The notes under the pieces were generated by a model. It did no database searches and was not told the origin of the DNA. It saw only the letters and a list, made by a program, of their open reading frames with translations. From Coemansia sp. RSA 1804 (Eukaryota; Kickxellomycota; Kickxellomycetes; Kickxellales; Kickxellaceae), in contig JANBTH010000431.1 in NCBI GenBank assembly GCA_027578815.1, positions 1-17,550 on the forward strand: DNA of 17,550 bases. Direction: 5' to 3'. The position numbers were made by a program, and so were the translations under genes. Positions 1 through 10,239 of the stretch are shown in pieces; the first letter of the stretch is position 1; each line of letters opens with the position of its first letter.

Positions 1-3000
1 TCAAAGTACAGCTGCAGCCCGTCGTCCAGCGCGTTGGGCTCGGGCACCGCGGCCTCCACCATGATCGACTCGCCCGAATCAGCATCACTCGACTCGCCAG
101 CAGACGAGGCGGCGCTCTCCTTGCGCGCGCTGCTGCTGCTGCTGCTCCACCCGGGCACATCCACCTTGACAAAGTCGAGCAGCGCGTACAGAAAGTCCTC
201 GTCCAGCTCCACCGACAGCTCCTGCACCAGCACCGACGCGTACTTGAAGTACTCGACGCCGTACGAGCTGTCCTTGGCATGCACCGCCACGGCCTGCAGC
301 GCCGGCGGCGCGCCCGCAGTGCCCGACGCCGCCAGCGCCGCCGCCGCCGCCGTGCTGGCCGCGCCCAGCGTGGTCGGGTACACGACGATCGGGTACAGCG
401 CGCCGTAGATCTGGTTGTCCACCTGGATCCACTTGGCCGTCAGCTTGTACGTCTGGTTGGACGTCGAGTCCGTGTACTTGAGCTCCACGTCCGTCAGCGT
501 GGCAAACATGATCTCGCTGGCTAATCGGTTGATCACGGACACGCCGATCCCGCCCTCCAGCCCGACCCGGAACACCAGCCGCGTCTTCTCGTCCGCCTCA
601 ACCGCCTCGAACCGCTCGTCCGCCGACCCCGAGCTGCGCCGCGTCATCGCCGTCTGCGCCGTGCTTGTGCGCGTGACGCGCGCGGCGCCTCCCAGCCCCT
701 GCATCGGCGGCGCGTACAGGCTGGTCTCCGGCGTGTACCCGGTCAGCCGCAGCACCTGCCGCGGCCCAACCGCCGCCACCTCGATGTTCATCGTGTAGTC
801 GGCGAGCGTCCGCCCGGCGCCCGCCGCAAGCAGCGTGGCCGCCGTCGCCGCCGTCGAGTGCGTTCCGCCGCTGCGTCGCGGCGGGAGCAGCGGCCGCCCG
901 TACACGAACGGCCGCTGCTCGCCGATCTCTTGCAAGCTGATGCGGCGCGTGCTGCCCTGCGCACTGACCACCAGCAGCCGCGTGGCCGCCGTCGGCACGT
1001 CCCACGCGTAGTCCAGCGCCTGGCCCGCCGGGACAACGTACTTGCGCTCGGCGTAGTCGGCCGCGCCGTCGGGCGCCGCACCACCGCCACCGCCAGCTGT
1101 CTGCTGAGCAGTGGCAGCACCGCCAGTCTGCTGCTGCTTCTCTAGGTACTGCCAGATCGTGATGTCGGTGGGCGTCCTGTTTTCCACCAGATACGGCCAG
1201 TCGGCCAGCTGCGCCGACTGCATCACCACGAACAGGCAGGCGCCCTCCAGCATGATATCGATCTTGACAAGCACCTCGTTGCGCCCGCCGCTCGCCGCAC
1301 TCGCATGGTGGCCGGCCGCAACAGGCACGCGCACAAACACGCGCCCAACGTCGTCGATGCTGAAGGGCGCCGACCACCGCGGCCTGCCCGCAGCCTCCGG
1401 CCGCCGCACATCAGCGATGGTCAGCAGCCGGCGCCGCGCCTTGAACAGCGTGTGCAGCGGCCGCCGCTCGCCATCCTCCACCACCTCGGCCGCCGACTCG
1501 GCGCCGTACACGGTGCGGTACTGGAGACACAGGCTGGTCGAGTTCTTCACCACGTAGCGCGACGTCAGCGTCACCACGCGCGTGTGCGAGTACCGGCCGT
1601 GGCCCGGCTCGATCTCAATGCCCAGATGCGTGTCCGACGCGCGCACCGCCGACGGAATCACCAGCTCCGCCGCGCTGCCCAGCGTGTCGAAGCTCAGCGG
1701 CCGACTCCACTCGGCGTCCGCCACGCGAACTAGCGCGCGGTTGCGCAGATCGTACGACCCGAACGAGAACATCAACGGCCGGGCAGCAAGCGTCCCGCCG
1801 CCACCACCACCAGCAGTGCTGGCATTGCCGCCGGCGGTCTCCTGCCCCGGCAGCTGCGGATAGTTGCCCTGCGGATTCTGCCCGGCAACCGCCGCCACGC
1901 CCTTGAACAGGCCCTTGCTCGAGTACGCCAGCTGCAGCCCCGTGCGGTTGACCATCACGTAGGGCGCGTAAACGCTGACGCGCCGGCACCGGCCGCCCGA
2001 GTTCGGGATATCCATGCGATGGAGCTTGAGCGCAAGCTTCAGACCCTGCCGATCGACAACCACGATATCCTCGTCCACGGGGTACTCGTCGTCGTCGTCG
2101 GTCTCGATAATCGTGCCCTCGCAGTGCTCGAACCCGGCGTCGGGGATCCGGATCGTCAGCAGCGTCAGGTGGCCCGGCTGCACCGCGTGCACCGACGCCG
2201 TCCCGCCCCGCTGCAGCGACCCAGACCACTTGCGGCCCGCCGTCTTGTCGAGCACGCTGAGCTGCATCGCATACGGCAGCAGGTTCTCGATCTCCATCGG
2301 CGGCGTCATCACCAGCCGCATGAACGGGTACTTGTAGATCGCAGGGTTGCGGATGTCGCAGAGCGAGTTGAAGTGGATAAAGTACGGCATCGTGTCCTCT
2401 GGACCACCGCCACCAACGCTCTGTCGGTTTGCTGCCGTTGCTGCTGCTGATGTTTGCTGCGGCTGGCAGCACAGCTCGGTTCGCGCGCCCTGCGCCAAAA
2501 AGTCGCGCCAGTAGATGTAATGGCTGCTCCAGGCGTACCCGAACCCGGGCTCCGGGCGCACCCGGATCGCGTACTGGTGGCAGAACATGATGGGGAGCGG
2601 GAGATCGTCGCCGGGCTGGATGAGCGCGGTGTCCGTGCGCAGCTCGCCGCGGTAGTCGCACATCGCGACCTCCATGGCCACATGCGTCTGGTTCTCCACC
2701 ACAAGCGGACTGCGCAGAACCACGCGCTTGACAAGGTTGACCGCATCCAGCTTGACCTCCACCGCAAGCCGGTGCTGGATGTCGTCGAGCGCCGGCTGCA
2801 GCTTGTAATGCTTCACGCCCTCGCGGTCCACCTGCACGCGGCGCAGCCATTCCCATTGGCCGTTGGAGAACTGCACGCCCAGATGGTGCGACTTGACCTC
2901 GAGCTGCTCGCGCCTGCGACGCCAGTCCTCGAACCGCCACGGAAGACTCTCGCCGTCGCGCAGAAGCACCGGCGTCGTGTCGATGCGCTCCGACCGCGCC

Positions 3001-6000
3001 GTCGTTCCCTCCGGCAGATCCACCCACACGTGGCAGTCGATACCCGTGCGATTAACCAGCACGTACGGCATGCGCTCGCCGATCGGCCGCACGCCCTGCT
3101 TCTTGTGCATCTCGTACTTCTGCACCTCGTCGCCCCACTGCGACACAAGACTAAGCGTCTCCTCGATGAACGCATGCGACGCGTTGACAAGCAGCCGGTC
3201 CGTCGAGTTGACATCGATCCGCTGCGTCTTGTCGCCGGCGATATCACCGGCACCGGCTGGCGATGTCTGCCCGGTAGTCATGTTGAGCGAGAACCCCCAC
3301 GGCTCGATAAACGGCTCCCAGTGCGAGTTGCGGCGATTGAAGTACGACGCCTGCAGCTTGACATCCGTGTGCACATGCATGTTCAGGCTCCAATCCGTGA
3401 CATCCACGTGGAACTCCTTTGCCGTGCACGCGTACACAGGGAGCCCGAACATGTCCCGGATCACAACTAGGCGCAATGACGCGATCGTTGCGCGCATCGT
3501 TTCCTTCACGACGCGGGCCGACGGCTGCGTTGCCATCGATGGCGACCATCCGCGCCCATTAGCGCTGCTGCTGCTTCCGCCGCCGTTTGGCCGAATAACC
3601 GCGGGCGCCGATGCCGTCGAGTCGCTGCGACTGATGCTGCCGCCACCGCCACCAGATCCTACTACTTCTGTTGGCGGCGTGGGTGGCACAGAGATCCCAC
3701 CCGCAATCGACTGCTGCTGCAGCTGGATTCCCTGCTGTCTGCTTCTTGCCGCAATCGCATGCTCCGCAGCGTTCTGGCGGCCACTACCAATACCGTCTTG
3801 CTGCTGCTGCTCTTGCTGCTGGTCGTCCTTGTACATGAGCGCAACAACCTTGTTGAATATATCCATCATCAGCACCACGTCATTCAAGCCGAGCCGCAGA
3901 AGCAGACTCCCCACATCAACAGACACATCCGAGATCTGGTACATCTGCGTCCCCTTCACCGGATCCCCGCTCACCGTGCGCGTATCCATCGTGGTGATGA
4001 TGGTGAACGGATCCATTATACTCCTCGACGTCTCGCTCCTTCTGTCCACCGTGCAAAGAAGCACGCAGATCTCGTCCATCGTTGCGCAGAACATTCCTTC
4101 CTGCGCTATTATGATCTGGTTGATCGACATCACGAGCGCCTCGGACGACCGGTTCTTCGGGTCGGCCAGCAGGATGATCTCGGGGTGCAGAATGTCAACC
4201 TTGTAGATGAGTCCTCCGCCATCTCCTCCGCCACTCGCACCCGTTGCTCCGCCATCAGCTTCCTCAGCACCGCCACTAGCGTTGGCTGGCGAGGAAGACG
4301 TGTTGGGGCCGGCGGATTTGCCAGGAGTATCCAGCCGCCTCGATGCTGCTGCTGCTGCTGCGGCATCATCCTGCAACTGCGTCGAGGAGGAAGTGATTCC
4401 GCCGTCCTGCGGAGGAAACACGCTCATCGCAAACTCAAACAACATAAACATATGGTCCAGCACCAGCACGATGCGCGGACTATCCAGGGTGACAAGCACA
4501 ACCATCGCCTGGTTGGGACGCATATCAACATGGCAGATCAGCTGGGGACTGCTGGCGTCCTCCTCGATCGGGGCGTCCTGGGCCATGGCATGCATACTCG
4601 AATGGGTGGCACAAGGCCCATCGCCATCCTCCCCACCCTTCTGTTGCTTCGTATGTGCATCCGCTGGCTGCTTTTGCTTCTGCTGCTGCTGGTGCTGCTG
4701 GTGTTGTGCTCCGCTGCTCTTCTCAGCAGAGGACGATCTGGCTGCCTGGGACCCAATAGTCGGACTAATGATCTGCGTAAACTGGTTCTCCGTCCCCGGC
4801 CGCGTATCATATCCGCGCACCGCAAGTATCTCAAGCTCAGCCTTGCTGTCGCCGTTCGCCTTTGACCGGTACTTGACGGACAGGTCGTTGACATCGAGCC
4901 GCGTAAACGACGCCCTCTGGATACTGCCAATATTGAACCCGCTGCCCTTGAACAGCTCGAGCTGGATGGTGGCCAGCGTGACAAACAGGTCAATCGTAGC
5001 GTACTGGCCCGCACGCTCGTCCCCGCCGCTCAGCAGGATGCTCGCCTGCGTCATGCGGTCCATCTCCTCCGGCTTCCGGGTCCTGGTGATCTGGCCGAGG
5101 TTCTCCAGTGCCTGGCGCGTGTTCTGCGCCTCCCGAGTCGCCGGGTTCTCTCGCAACACGTCCAGATCAAGCGTCTTGTCGTCGATCAGGGGATCGGGGA
5201 TCACGGGCTCATTGGGATCACCGCCACCAAACACCTTGCCAATGACACCAAGCAGATCGTAGGCCATCTTGTACTGGTATTCGGTCAGCTTCATCTTGAT
5301 GGGACTCAGCGTGCCGATCAGCTCGCTGACGGGGCGGGAGCAGCCGGGTATGTGTCCAAGCGCCAGTATGTGCATGTCCATATGGTAGTCGACGTCCTCG
5401 AGGATCTGGAGCACCTGCTCTCCGGGCTGGCCAAACGTGCTGTGCTCGCTCGTATCGTTCTCGACGATGAACGAGGTCTTGATCCCAATACGACGCAGCG
5501 CAAGCGATACGTGGTTGACATCCCAGTCCTTCCCCATCTCGCGCACCGTGGTGAACTCATTGGAAATAGTAAGTTCGCCCGGCTGCGCAATAAGCATATC
5601 AACGCACGGCGACCCCTCGCTATCACCACTGCCACCACCGCCATCACCACCACCGATGCTCGGCGTGTCGGCATCCCCTGGGTTACCTGAATTGCTGGTA
5701 GTGATGTTGCTGCTGTTGTACGGCATGTACCCGTCACGCGGGAAGTAAATAACAGGCGCGAGCATCGACACGTCAAAATGGTACCGCTGGCCACTGCCAA
5801 TCATCTCCTCGGTCAGCTGGGTGGTGCCATAAGCCGCCGCCTGGCGAGCCGCCTCAAACAACCCATGCATCGCCGAGAACCGGGACCCAAACAGCATCAG
5901 TTCGCGGATCGGTCGCTCAATGAAGGTCATATGCGCCGAGCCGAGGTGAAGCTTGACAGTGGCGTTGTGGCCCGGATAGTTGGCCGCCTTCGGGTTGAAT

Positions 6001-9000
6001 GTCTCGTAGTAGAGGTCGGCGAGCTCATCGCCCTTGATGTAGAGAAGCACACGCCGGGGATCCACGCTGCCACGGGTCCCTCCACTGTCTTCGCTTGCGC
6101 CATTGCGCATGGGGACAAGAAGGTCGAGCTGGTCGATCAGCATAATGTTGCCGATCTTTGCTTGGAGCAGGATCTCCTGCGTCACAATGACTCGCATGGT
6201 CGCGGCAGTCACCGACACCAGCGCAATAGGCGACCCGTCGTCGTGGCACAGACTGAAATCGGTTCCCTTGAACCTCACGTCCACGCGGATCGTATCCAGC
6301 GCCTCCTTGATCAACGTGTTGACCTTGGTTTTCGAGGATGCCTCTTGTAGACTGTTGCTGCTGCTGCTGGGATTATGCCCCGTCTCCTTGTCCTTATCCT
6401 TCTTTGTCCGATCCTCTTCTTCGTCATCGTTGGTAGGACCACGCAACAGCTCCTGCTGCTTCTTATCCTCATCGGTAAACGTCTTGAGGATATAGTCGTA
6501 TGCAGTCAGAATCGTCTTCCGCACGACCATCAGATCCAGATACGAGATATCAACATCAACGGTCTGGCCAATCGACTCGTACGTGGTGGTGAAGTCCGGG
6601 TGGTCGGCCTGGCACCGATGGTACCTCACGACCACAAGGTTCTTCCCAACCTCGCCATTCGCATCGGCCTGCGCAATGTCCGAAGTAAGCGCATAGACAT
6701 GCTGGCTACCACCACCACCACTGGCTGTCATCAGGTGGTCCTCCACCGTGACCTGGTGAATCGTCACATCCGCAAACAGATCGAACGGCCGGTTGATGCA
6801 CTCGACAGCAAGGCCCGACACCGCCACGTCTGCGAGATGAAGATCGTCGCGGCCATCCGTGTGGGTTCGCCAGATGAAACCAACAAGGTTGTCCACTGCA
6901 AAATTGACCTTCACCAGGACACGGTCTGGCTCCTTGCCTATGTTAGTGCGTGCCTCGGGATTGACCTTGCGTCGCAGTTTGCCGCTGACAGGACCCGAAA
7001 CACCCTCGCGTTGCGCCTCGCTTATCCTGTCAGAAGTCTCGTAGAACTCGTCGCCCGAGCCAACCTCCGACGCGTCGTTATCGTCCGCATCGGCTGCGCC
7101 CTCGCGTGTCTGGAGCTCATCTCCTGATTCCACTGACGATGACGACGATAGTGGTTTTGCTGTGGCAAGCATGTCCGTATACGACGATCCGCTAGACAGC
7201 GCCTCGTCGCCCGAATCAAACAGAATCCCTCTGGCGCCAAACGCAGTGACCGGCGGACCGGTCTCGTACTGCTGGGCCACATCGACCTCATCGTCCTTCA
7301 GGGCCTCCAGAATAAGATCAATGCTCTGCATAATCGCCTTGTACTTGCGGTCGGAGAAGAAGACCTGCAGCGACGGCAGGCTGCCATTGACAGTGACCTT
7401 GGGCATATGCACGGGCGGCTCGCTCAGGATGCACAGACCAAGATCGAGGCTAAGCTCAATACGGTCAACCACATGGAGCTTCCTATCGGTGACGCCTTCA
7501 CGCAGGGTCTGCATGCAAGCAGAAAGATCGGTGCCAACAAGAAGCTGCGTGCTATGCAGACGCATATCAAAGTGGTCGTACATGAGGCTTTCCAGCTCCC
7601 TCATCTCGTCCGAAGAAAGCGACTTCCCGTCCTTTTGGCGGAGCCGCCCGGTGGTCGCGCTATCCACCAGCTGCGACGCGATGTTAAGCCGCCCGCTATC
7701 AAGCACCACAACATCGCTGTGCGGATCAAGCATGTTCTGCGGAATAACAAACACCGGCGCATCGAAATCGACTTTCACATCGGCGGTTTTGTGTTTCTCA
7801 AGCGCGTACTCGAGTCCAGCTCTCGTCTGGTCCCGGAACCCAGCAACCGAGCGCGATGCGGCGGCAACAAGGGCGTTGATGGATTCGGCCGATGCGCTGG
7901 ACGGCGGTTCGAAGAAATCAATAATCGCCAGCGCTGCGGTCGGATGGTAGACGACGTTAAGCGACTTGACTGTCATGTTGACCACGGAATCGGCGTGCCC
8001 ATCAAGCGGCGCGTTCTCAAAATGGATCTGGAGGAACGGGTCCTTTAGCTTTGTGCAGAACCCAGCAGCCGCCTGCGCAGCAAGCCCGCCCGGTGCATCC
8101 GCAACAGCCTCGATCATCCGCTCGCCATCACCGTCATCTGCCTGCTTGTCACCATCATCACCGTTACAGTCGGAGTCGCTATGGACATAGATCATCCGCG
8201 GATACTGGCTGCCAGGAAGCGTGCCGTCCATGACCTCAAACCGATGCATCGCCAGATCGACCACAAGGTTCTCAGGCCGCTGGAGCATGTCGACCTTGAG
8301 CATATCAAACATGAAGCCCATCAGCGTGTGGTTGCGCGTCTTGCGGTCCACCTTGAGCTTGAGCGACCCGGACCGAAGTATCGCCGACACAGCCAGCTTG
8401 ATCGTGTCCTTTGGCAGATCATCATCTTCGTATCCTGTCTCTGTGGCCTCGTCCTCGTTGAACTCTATTGCCTCGTAGAGTTCAAGGACCTGCTTCTCGC
8501 TAAGCTGTATCGACTCGTCGCTAAGTCCCTCGATGCCATCGCCACCGGCCGCATCATCTTCTCCCTCCTTGTGCTCTGCGGCATCCTGTTTCTGCTGCTG
8601 TTGCTGTTGCTGTTGCCCTTGCGTTTGTGGTTGGCCTGGGGCCCCGCCTGTAATCCAGCTGCTGACCCAGCCGCCAACCCACCCGGTTATTCCAGCACCC
8701 GCGCCCGAGGCGGCATCCTGGCCGGCGGTGGCAGTGTTAGCAGCGCCAGAGGCAGCGGGATTCCCACCAGCAGTAGAGACCTCGCTGTCGCGTTTTCTGA
8801 TAAGGTACTGCTGCTTTCTGATGACAGGCTCTGCAAGGGAGCGGTAATGGCGGATATCTTCGTACGAGAGTGTGTGGTGCAGATCTTCGAGTGCAATCCT
8901 GTCGCATTCGGGAAGCGAGCCATGGTTGGTTTTGACCGCAGAGTACAGCCGAATGTAAAGAGCGCGGGCGTCGCGTCGCTCCTCCATGTACTGGCGCGTG

Positions 9001-10239
9001 TTGCGGCGATTACGCTCGTGCACTTCGTCGTAGACACTGTTGATGGCAAACAGAAGCCATGCGCGAGGGTCGTCCTTTGGCCGGACTCCGGGAGGCGGCC
9101 GGTGTTTCCGGTACCGCCGCTGGCGCATCGCGTAGTCAAACGCCGTGGTCAGCAGCAAGAGATCCGCATACTGCTCGTCGTCAAGCTCAAATGCCAGCTG
9201 GTCAAACTCAAACTTGGCCATTGTGCGAATATCTTCAAGGGACGGGCGCTTGTTCATCGTCAGTCTGCCAACTCCCACAACGGGCTGGAGAATCGACTGG
9301 TGATGAGGAGAGGTGGCGGTGGCGGTGGCAGCCATTTCCTTTGTGAACTGAGCAATGATCTCATCGTGACTCAGCCCTTGCATCGACTCGCACCCGTCTG
9401 TGTCCCAGTACACGGAGAACTGCGACAGCTTGAGCATCTTGTGTATAACGTTACTCGAATCGTGTAAGAACGTCTCACGCCACTCCTCGTCTGTCGACAC
9501 TGCCGACAGCTCGTTCAATGTCGCACCAACAGCAAACATATGGTCCGGGTTGCTGATGCTATCCTCGTAGCGCACATGTATGTTTTTGATAACCACCTGC
9601 AGATTGTCCACGATCTTTGTGATCAGCTGTTCCGTAAACGACGCCTGTTTCTTCTCGTCGTCCGAACTGTGGGCCGCTTTGCTTTTTATCTGCTGCTGCT
9701 GACGAATAATGTCGTCGTTCTCCAGCCGCCGCATCTTGTCCTTGTACTCGCGCTCCTCCTCGCGCTTTGGATCAAAGTTCTCTTGGAACCGCGGGGTTGC
9801 CAGGATATACACGTTGTCGATCAGAATCCGCACGGGCTCGCCTTTCAGATTCGACCACGGGATCGAGATCGTGAGCGTTCCGAGCCATCCTTCTTTAATG
9901 TCCACGGGCAGACGCAGTTTGTCAAGGGCATCGCTCTTGAGCCGGAGCTTCTCGAGCTTTACATCGCCTATATGCTTTGGAGACGATTATAGTGATATGG
10001 AAGAGGGAGAAGTGGTTTTTTTAATAAATTGCTGAGAGTTGACATCTACAGTTCACATTGTATAGCAATTCCAGCACAGCCCACAACTGCTCCTTCCTTG
10101 GGCAAACAAAAGTGGTGGAATAATAGAAAGCTGTATTCATACCTTGCCAGATTCCCAGCTTCAGCTGGTTAGTCTGGAGATTGGTGACGTAATTTCCAAG
10201 AAAGCGATTAAGAAGAGTGGCAACGATTCCTTCAAACAT
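1..10239 (-). CDS. VPS13: VPS13, bridge-like lipid transfer protein (3' part beyond the window)
   Basis: Join of exon 1 (10143-10239) and exon 2 (1-9967, open at the left edge), giving 3354 complete residues. VPS13 is a rod-like protein whose hydrophobic groove moves phospholipids between membranes at contact sites. The start begins MFEGIVATLLNRFLG and reaches QLKLGIWQG before the intron, the diagnostic chorein N-terminus; exon 2 resumes with DVKLEKLRL. Further family blocks are KIVDNLQVVIKNIHVRYED (about 150-168), a Trp-rich stretch (460-474), a candidate FFAT-like motif (1006-1012), six VAB repeats with invariant Asn (2338-2962) and an APT1/ATG2_C-like block (3166-3234). Frame checks at several points between 2000 and 9960 agree and I saw no stop. 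Yeast Vps13 is about 3144 residues in total, so this copy is longer, with Gln-, Ala- and Gly/Ser-rich insertions. The rest of the C-terminal module and the PH-like domain should lie to the left of the window. The gene is divergent from the PLC-like gene. Family assignment is very secure. Confidence 0.97.
364..571 (-). other. Start of the APT1/ATG2_C-like region of VPS13
   Basis: Residues about 3166-3234 carry the family pattern GIGVSVINR, then a strand with TDVELKYTDS, then LTAKWIQVDNQIYGALYPIVVYP. This marks the C-terminal region shared with ATG2 that follows the VAB domain. After it comes an Ala-rich insertion and then LDEDFLYALLDFVKVDVPGW. The frame remains open at base 1, so the remainder of this region and the PH-like end are off the window. 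Confidence 0.85.
730..3080 (-). other. VAB (SHR-BD) adaptor-binding domain of VPS13, six repeats
   Basis: Six beta-rich repeats share a hydrophobic strand ending in an invariant Asn. They are YVLVNRTG (N2338), LVVENQTH (N2458), MEIENLLP (N2594), YVMVNRTG (N2706), YVVKNSTS (N2841) and YLVENRTP (N2962). In yeast this domain binds PxP motifs of organelle adaptors and so decides where VPS13 goes. Mutation of an invariant Asn is linked to disease in human VPS13 paralogues. All six Asn are present, so adaptor binding should be intact. Outer limits are approximate. Confidence 0.9.
3536..3832 (-). repeat. Roughly 100-residue Gln, Gly/Ser and Pro-rich insertion in VPS13
   Basis: Between the conserved groove segment ending VVALMYKDD and the next one starting VVKETMRATIASLRLVVIRD there is a disordered stretch. 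In order it has QQQEQQQQ, a basic/Gln part, the Pro-rich SVPPTPPTEV, a Gly run and a Ser-rich part. Loops of this kind project from the groove wall without breaking it. They help explain why the protein is longer than yeast Vps13. Function unknown. Confidence 0.8.
4344..4364 (-). repeat. Poly-Ala tract, 7 codons, in VPS13
   Basis: Six GCA codons after one GCC encode seven Ala at about residues 1901-1907. The tract lies in a disordered insertion (QDDA...ASRRLDTPG) followed by Gly/Ala-rich sequence. The near-pure GCA repeat could vary in length between strains. Confidence 0.9.
4670..4710 (-). repeat. Gln/His-rich tract in VPS13
   Basis: A QHQQHQQQQKQKQ-type stretch lies at about residue 1785-1800. 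It sits in a long disordered insertion that separates two well-folded groove segments (ending ...TQIISPTIG and resuming ...QLICHVDMRPNQ). Confidence 0.85.
7029..7112 (-). other. Candidate FFAT-like motif with acidic lead-in in VPS13
   Basis: Residues 1006-1012 read EFYETSD, preceded by an acidic stretch (DADDNDASEVGSGD). The FFAT consensus is E-F-F/Y-D-A-x-E/D after an acidic flank, and it binds the MSP domain of VAP/Scs2 proteins on the ER. Positions 1, 2, 3, 6 and 7 fit; position 4 is Glu instead of Asp and position 5 is Thr instead of Ala. Animal VPS13A and VPS13C carry FFAT motifs in the corresponding part of the protein, after the N-terminal domain. The placement therefore supports the call, but binding is inferred. 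Confidence 0.5.
8592..8615 (-). repeat. Poly-Gln tract, 8 codons, in VPS13
   Basis: Eight consecutive Gln codons (mixed CAG and CAA) lie at about residues 484-491, inside a disordered linker that also carries the Trp-rich segment. Mixed codons argue for a stable tract rather than recent slippage of a pure CAG run. Confidence 0.9.
8643..8687 (-). other. Trp/Gly-rich amphipathic segment in VPS13 (residues 460-474)
   Basis: The stretch TGWVGGWVSSWITGG has three Trp spaced every fourth residue, so all three would line one face of a helix or membrane-inserting loop. From memory, other VPS13 proteins carry a Trp-rich segment at about this place, but I could not compare them. It lies inside an otherwise disordered Ala/Gly/Gln-rich insertion just before a poly-Gln run. 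A membrane-touching role is an inference. Confidence 0.5.
9720..10239 (-). other. Chorein_N domain of VPS13 (residues 1 to about 115)
   Basis: This is the cap of the lipid-transfer groove, which in known VPS13 and ATG2 proteins sits at the donor membrane, usually the ER. Visible family features are LLNRFLGNYV near the start, LKLGIWQGDV at the splice junction, then SDALDKLRLPVDIKEGWLG and the strand-forming SIPWSNLKGEPVRILIDNVY. The charged FDPKREEEREYKDKMRRLE helix follows, as in other VPS13 proteins. The domain is split by the only intron seen in the gene. The domain end is approximate. Confidence 0.93.
9968..10142 (-). other. VPS13 spliceosomal intron, 175 nt, phase 1
   Basis: On the minus strand the donor reads CAAG|GTATGA (GT at 10142-10141) and the acceptor reads CATATAG|GCGATG (AG at 9969-9968). 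Joining G with GC restores a Gly codon and the family sequence GIWQG-DVKLEKL. Without splicing, exon 1 reads into unrelated residues and stops near 10021. An upstream CTCAG would lead straight into AT-rich sequence with a stop, so the chosen acceptor is the only one that restores the chorein reading frame. I did not find a clear consensus branch point; TCAAC and CTATAAT are weak candidates. Confidence 0.93.

Noticed and set aside
598..3027. Minus-strand ORFs 598-1377 and 1615-3027
   Set aside because: They are in frames shifted from VPS13 and read as Arg/Gly/Ala-rich noise, while the VPS13 frame over the same bases shows conserved VAB repeats.
2454..4206. Long plus-strand ORFs (2454-3470, 2863-4206 and others between 1 and 9990)
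   Set aside because: They are antisense to the VPS13 frame. Their compositions are what the reverse strand of GC-rich codons produces, and none shows a recognisable family block.
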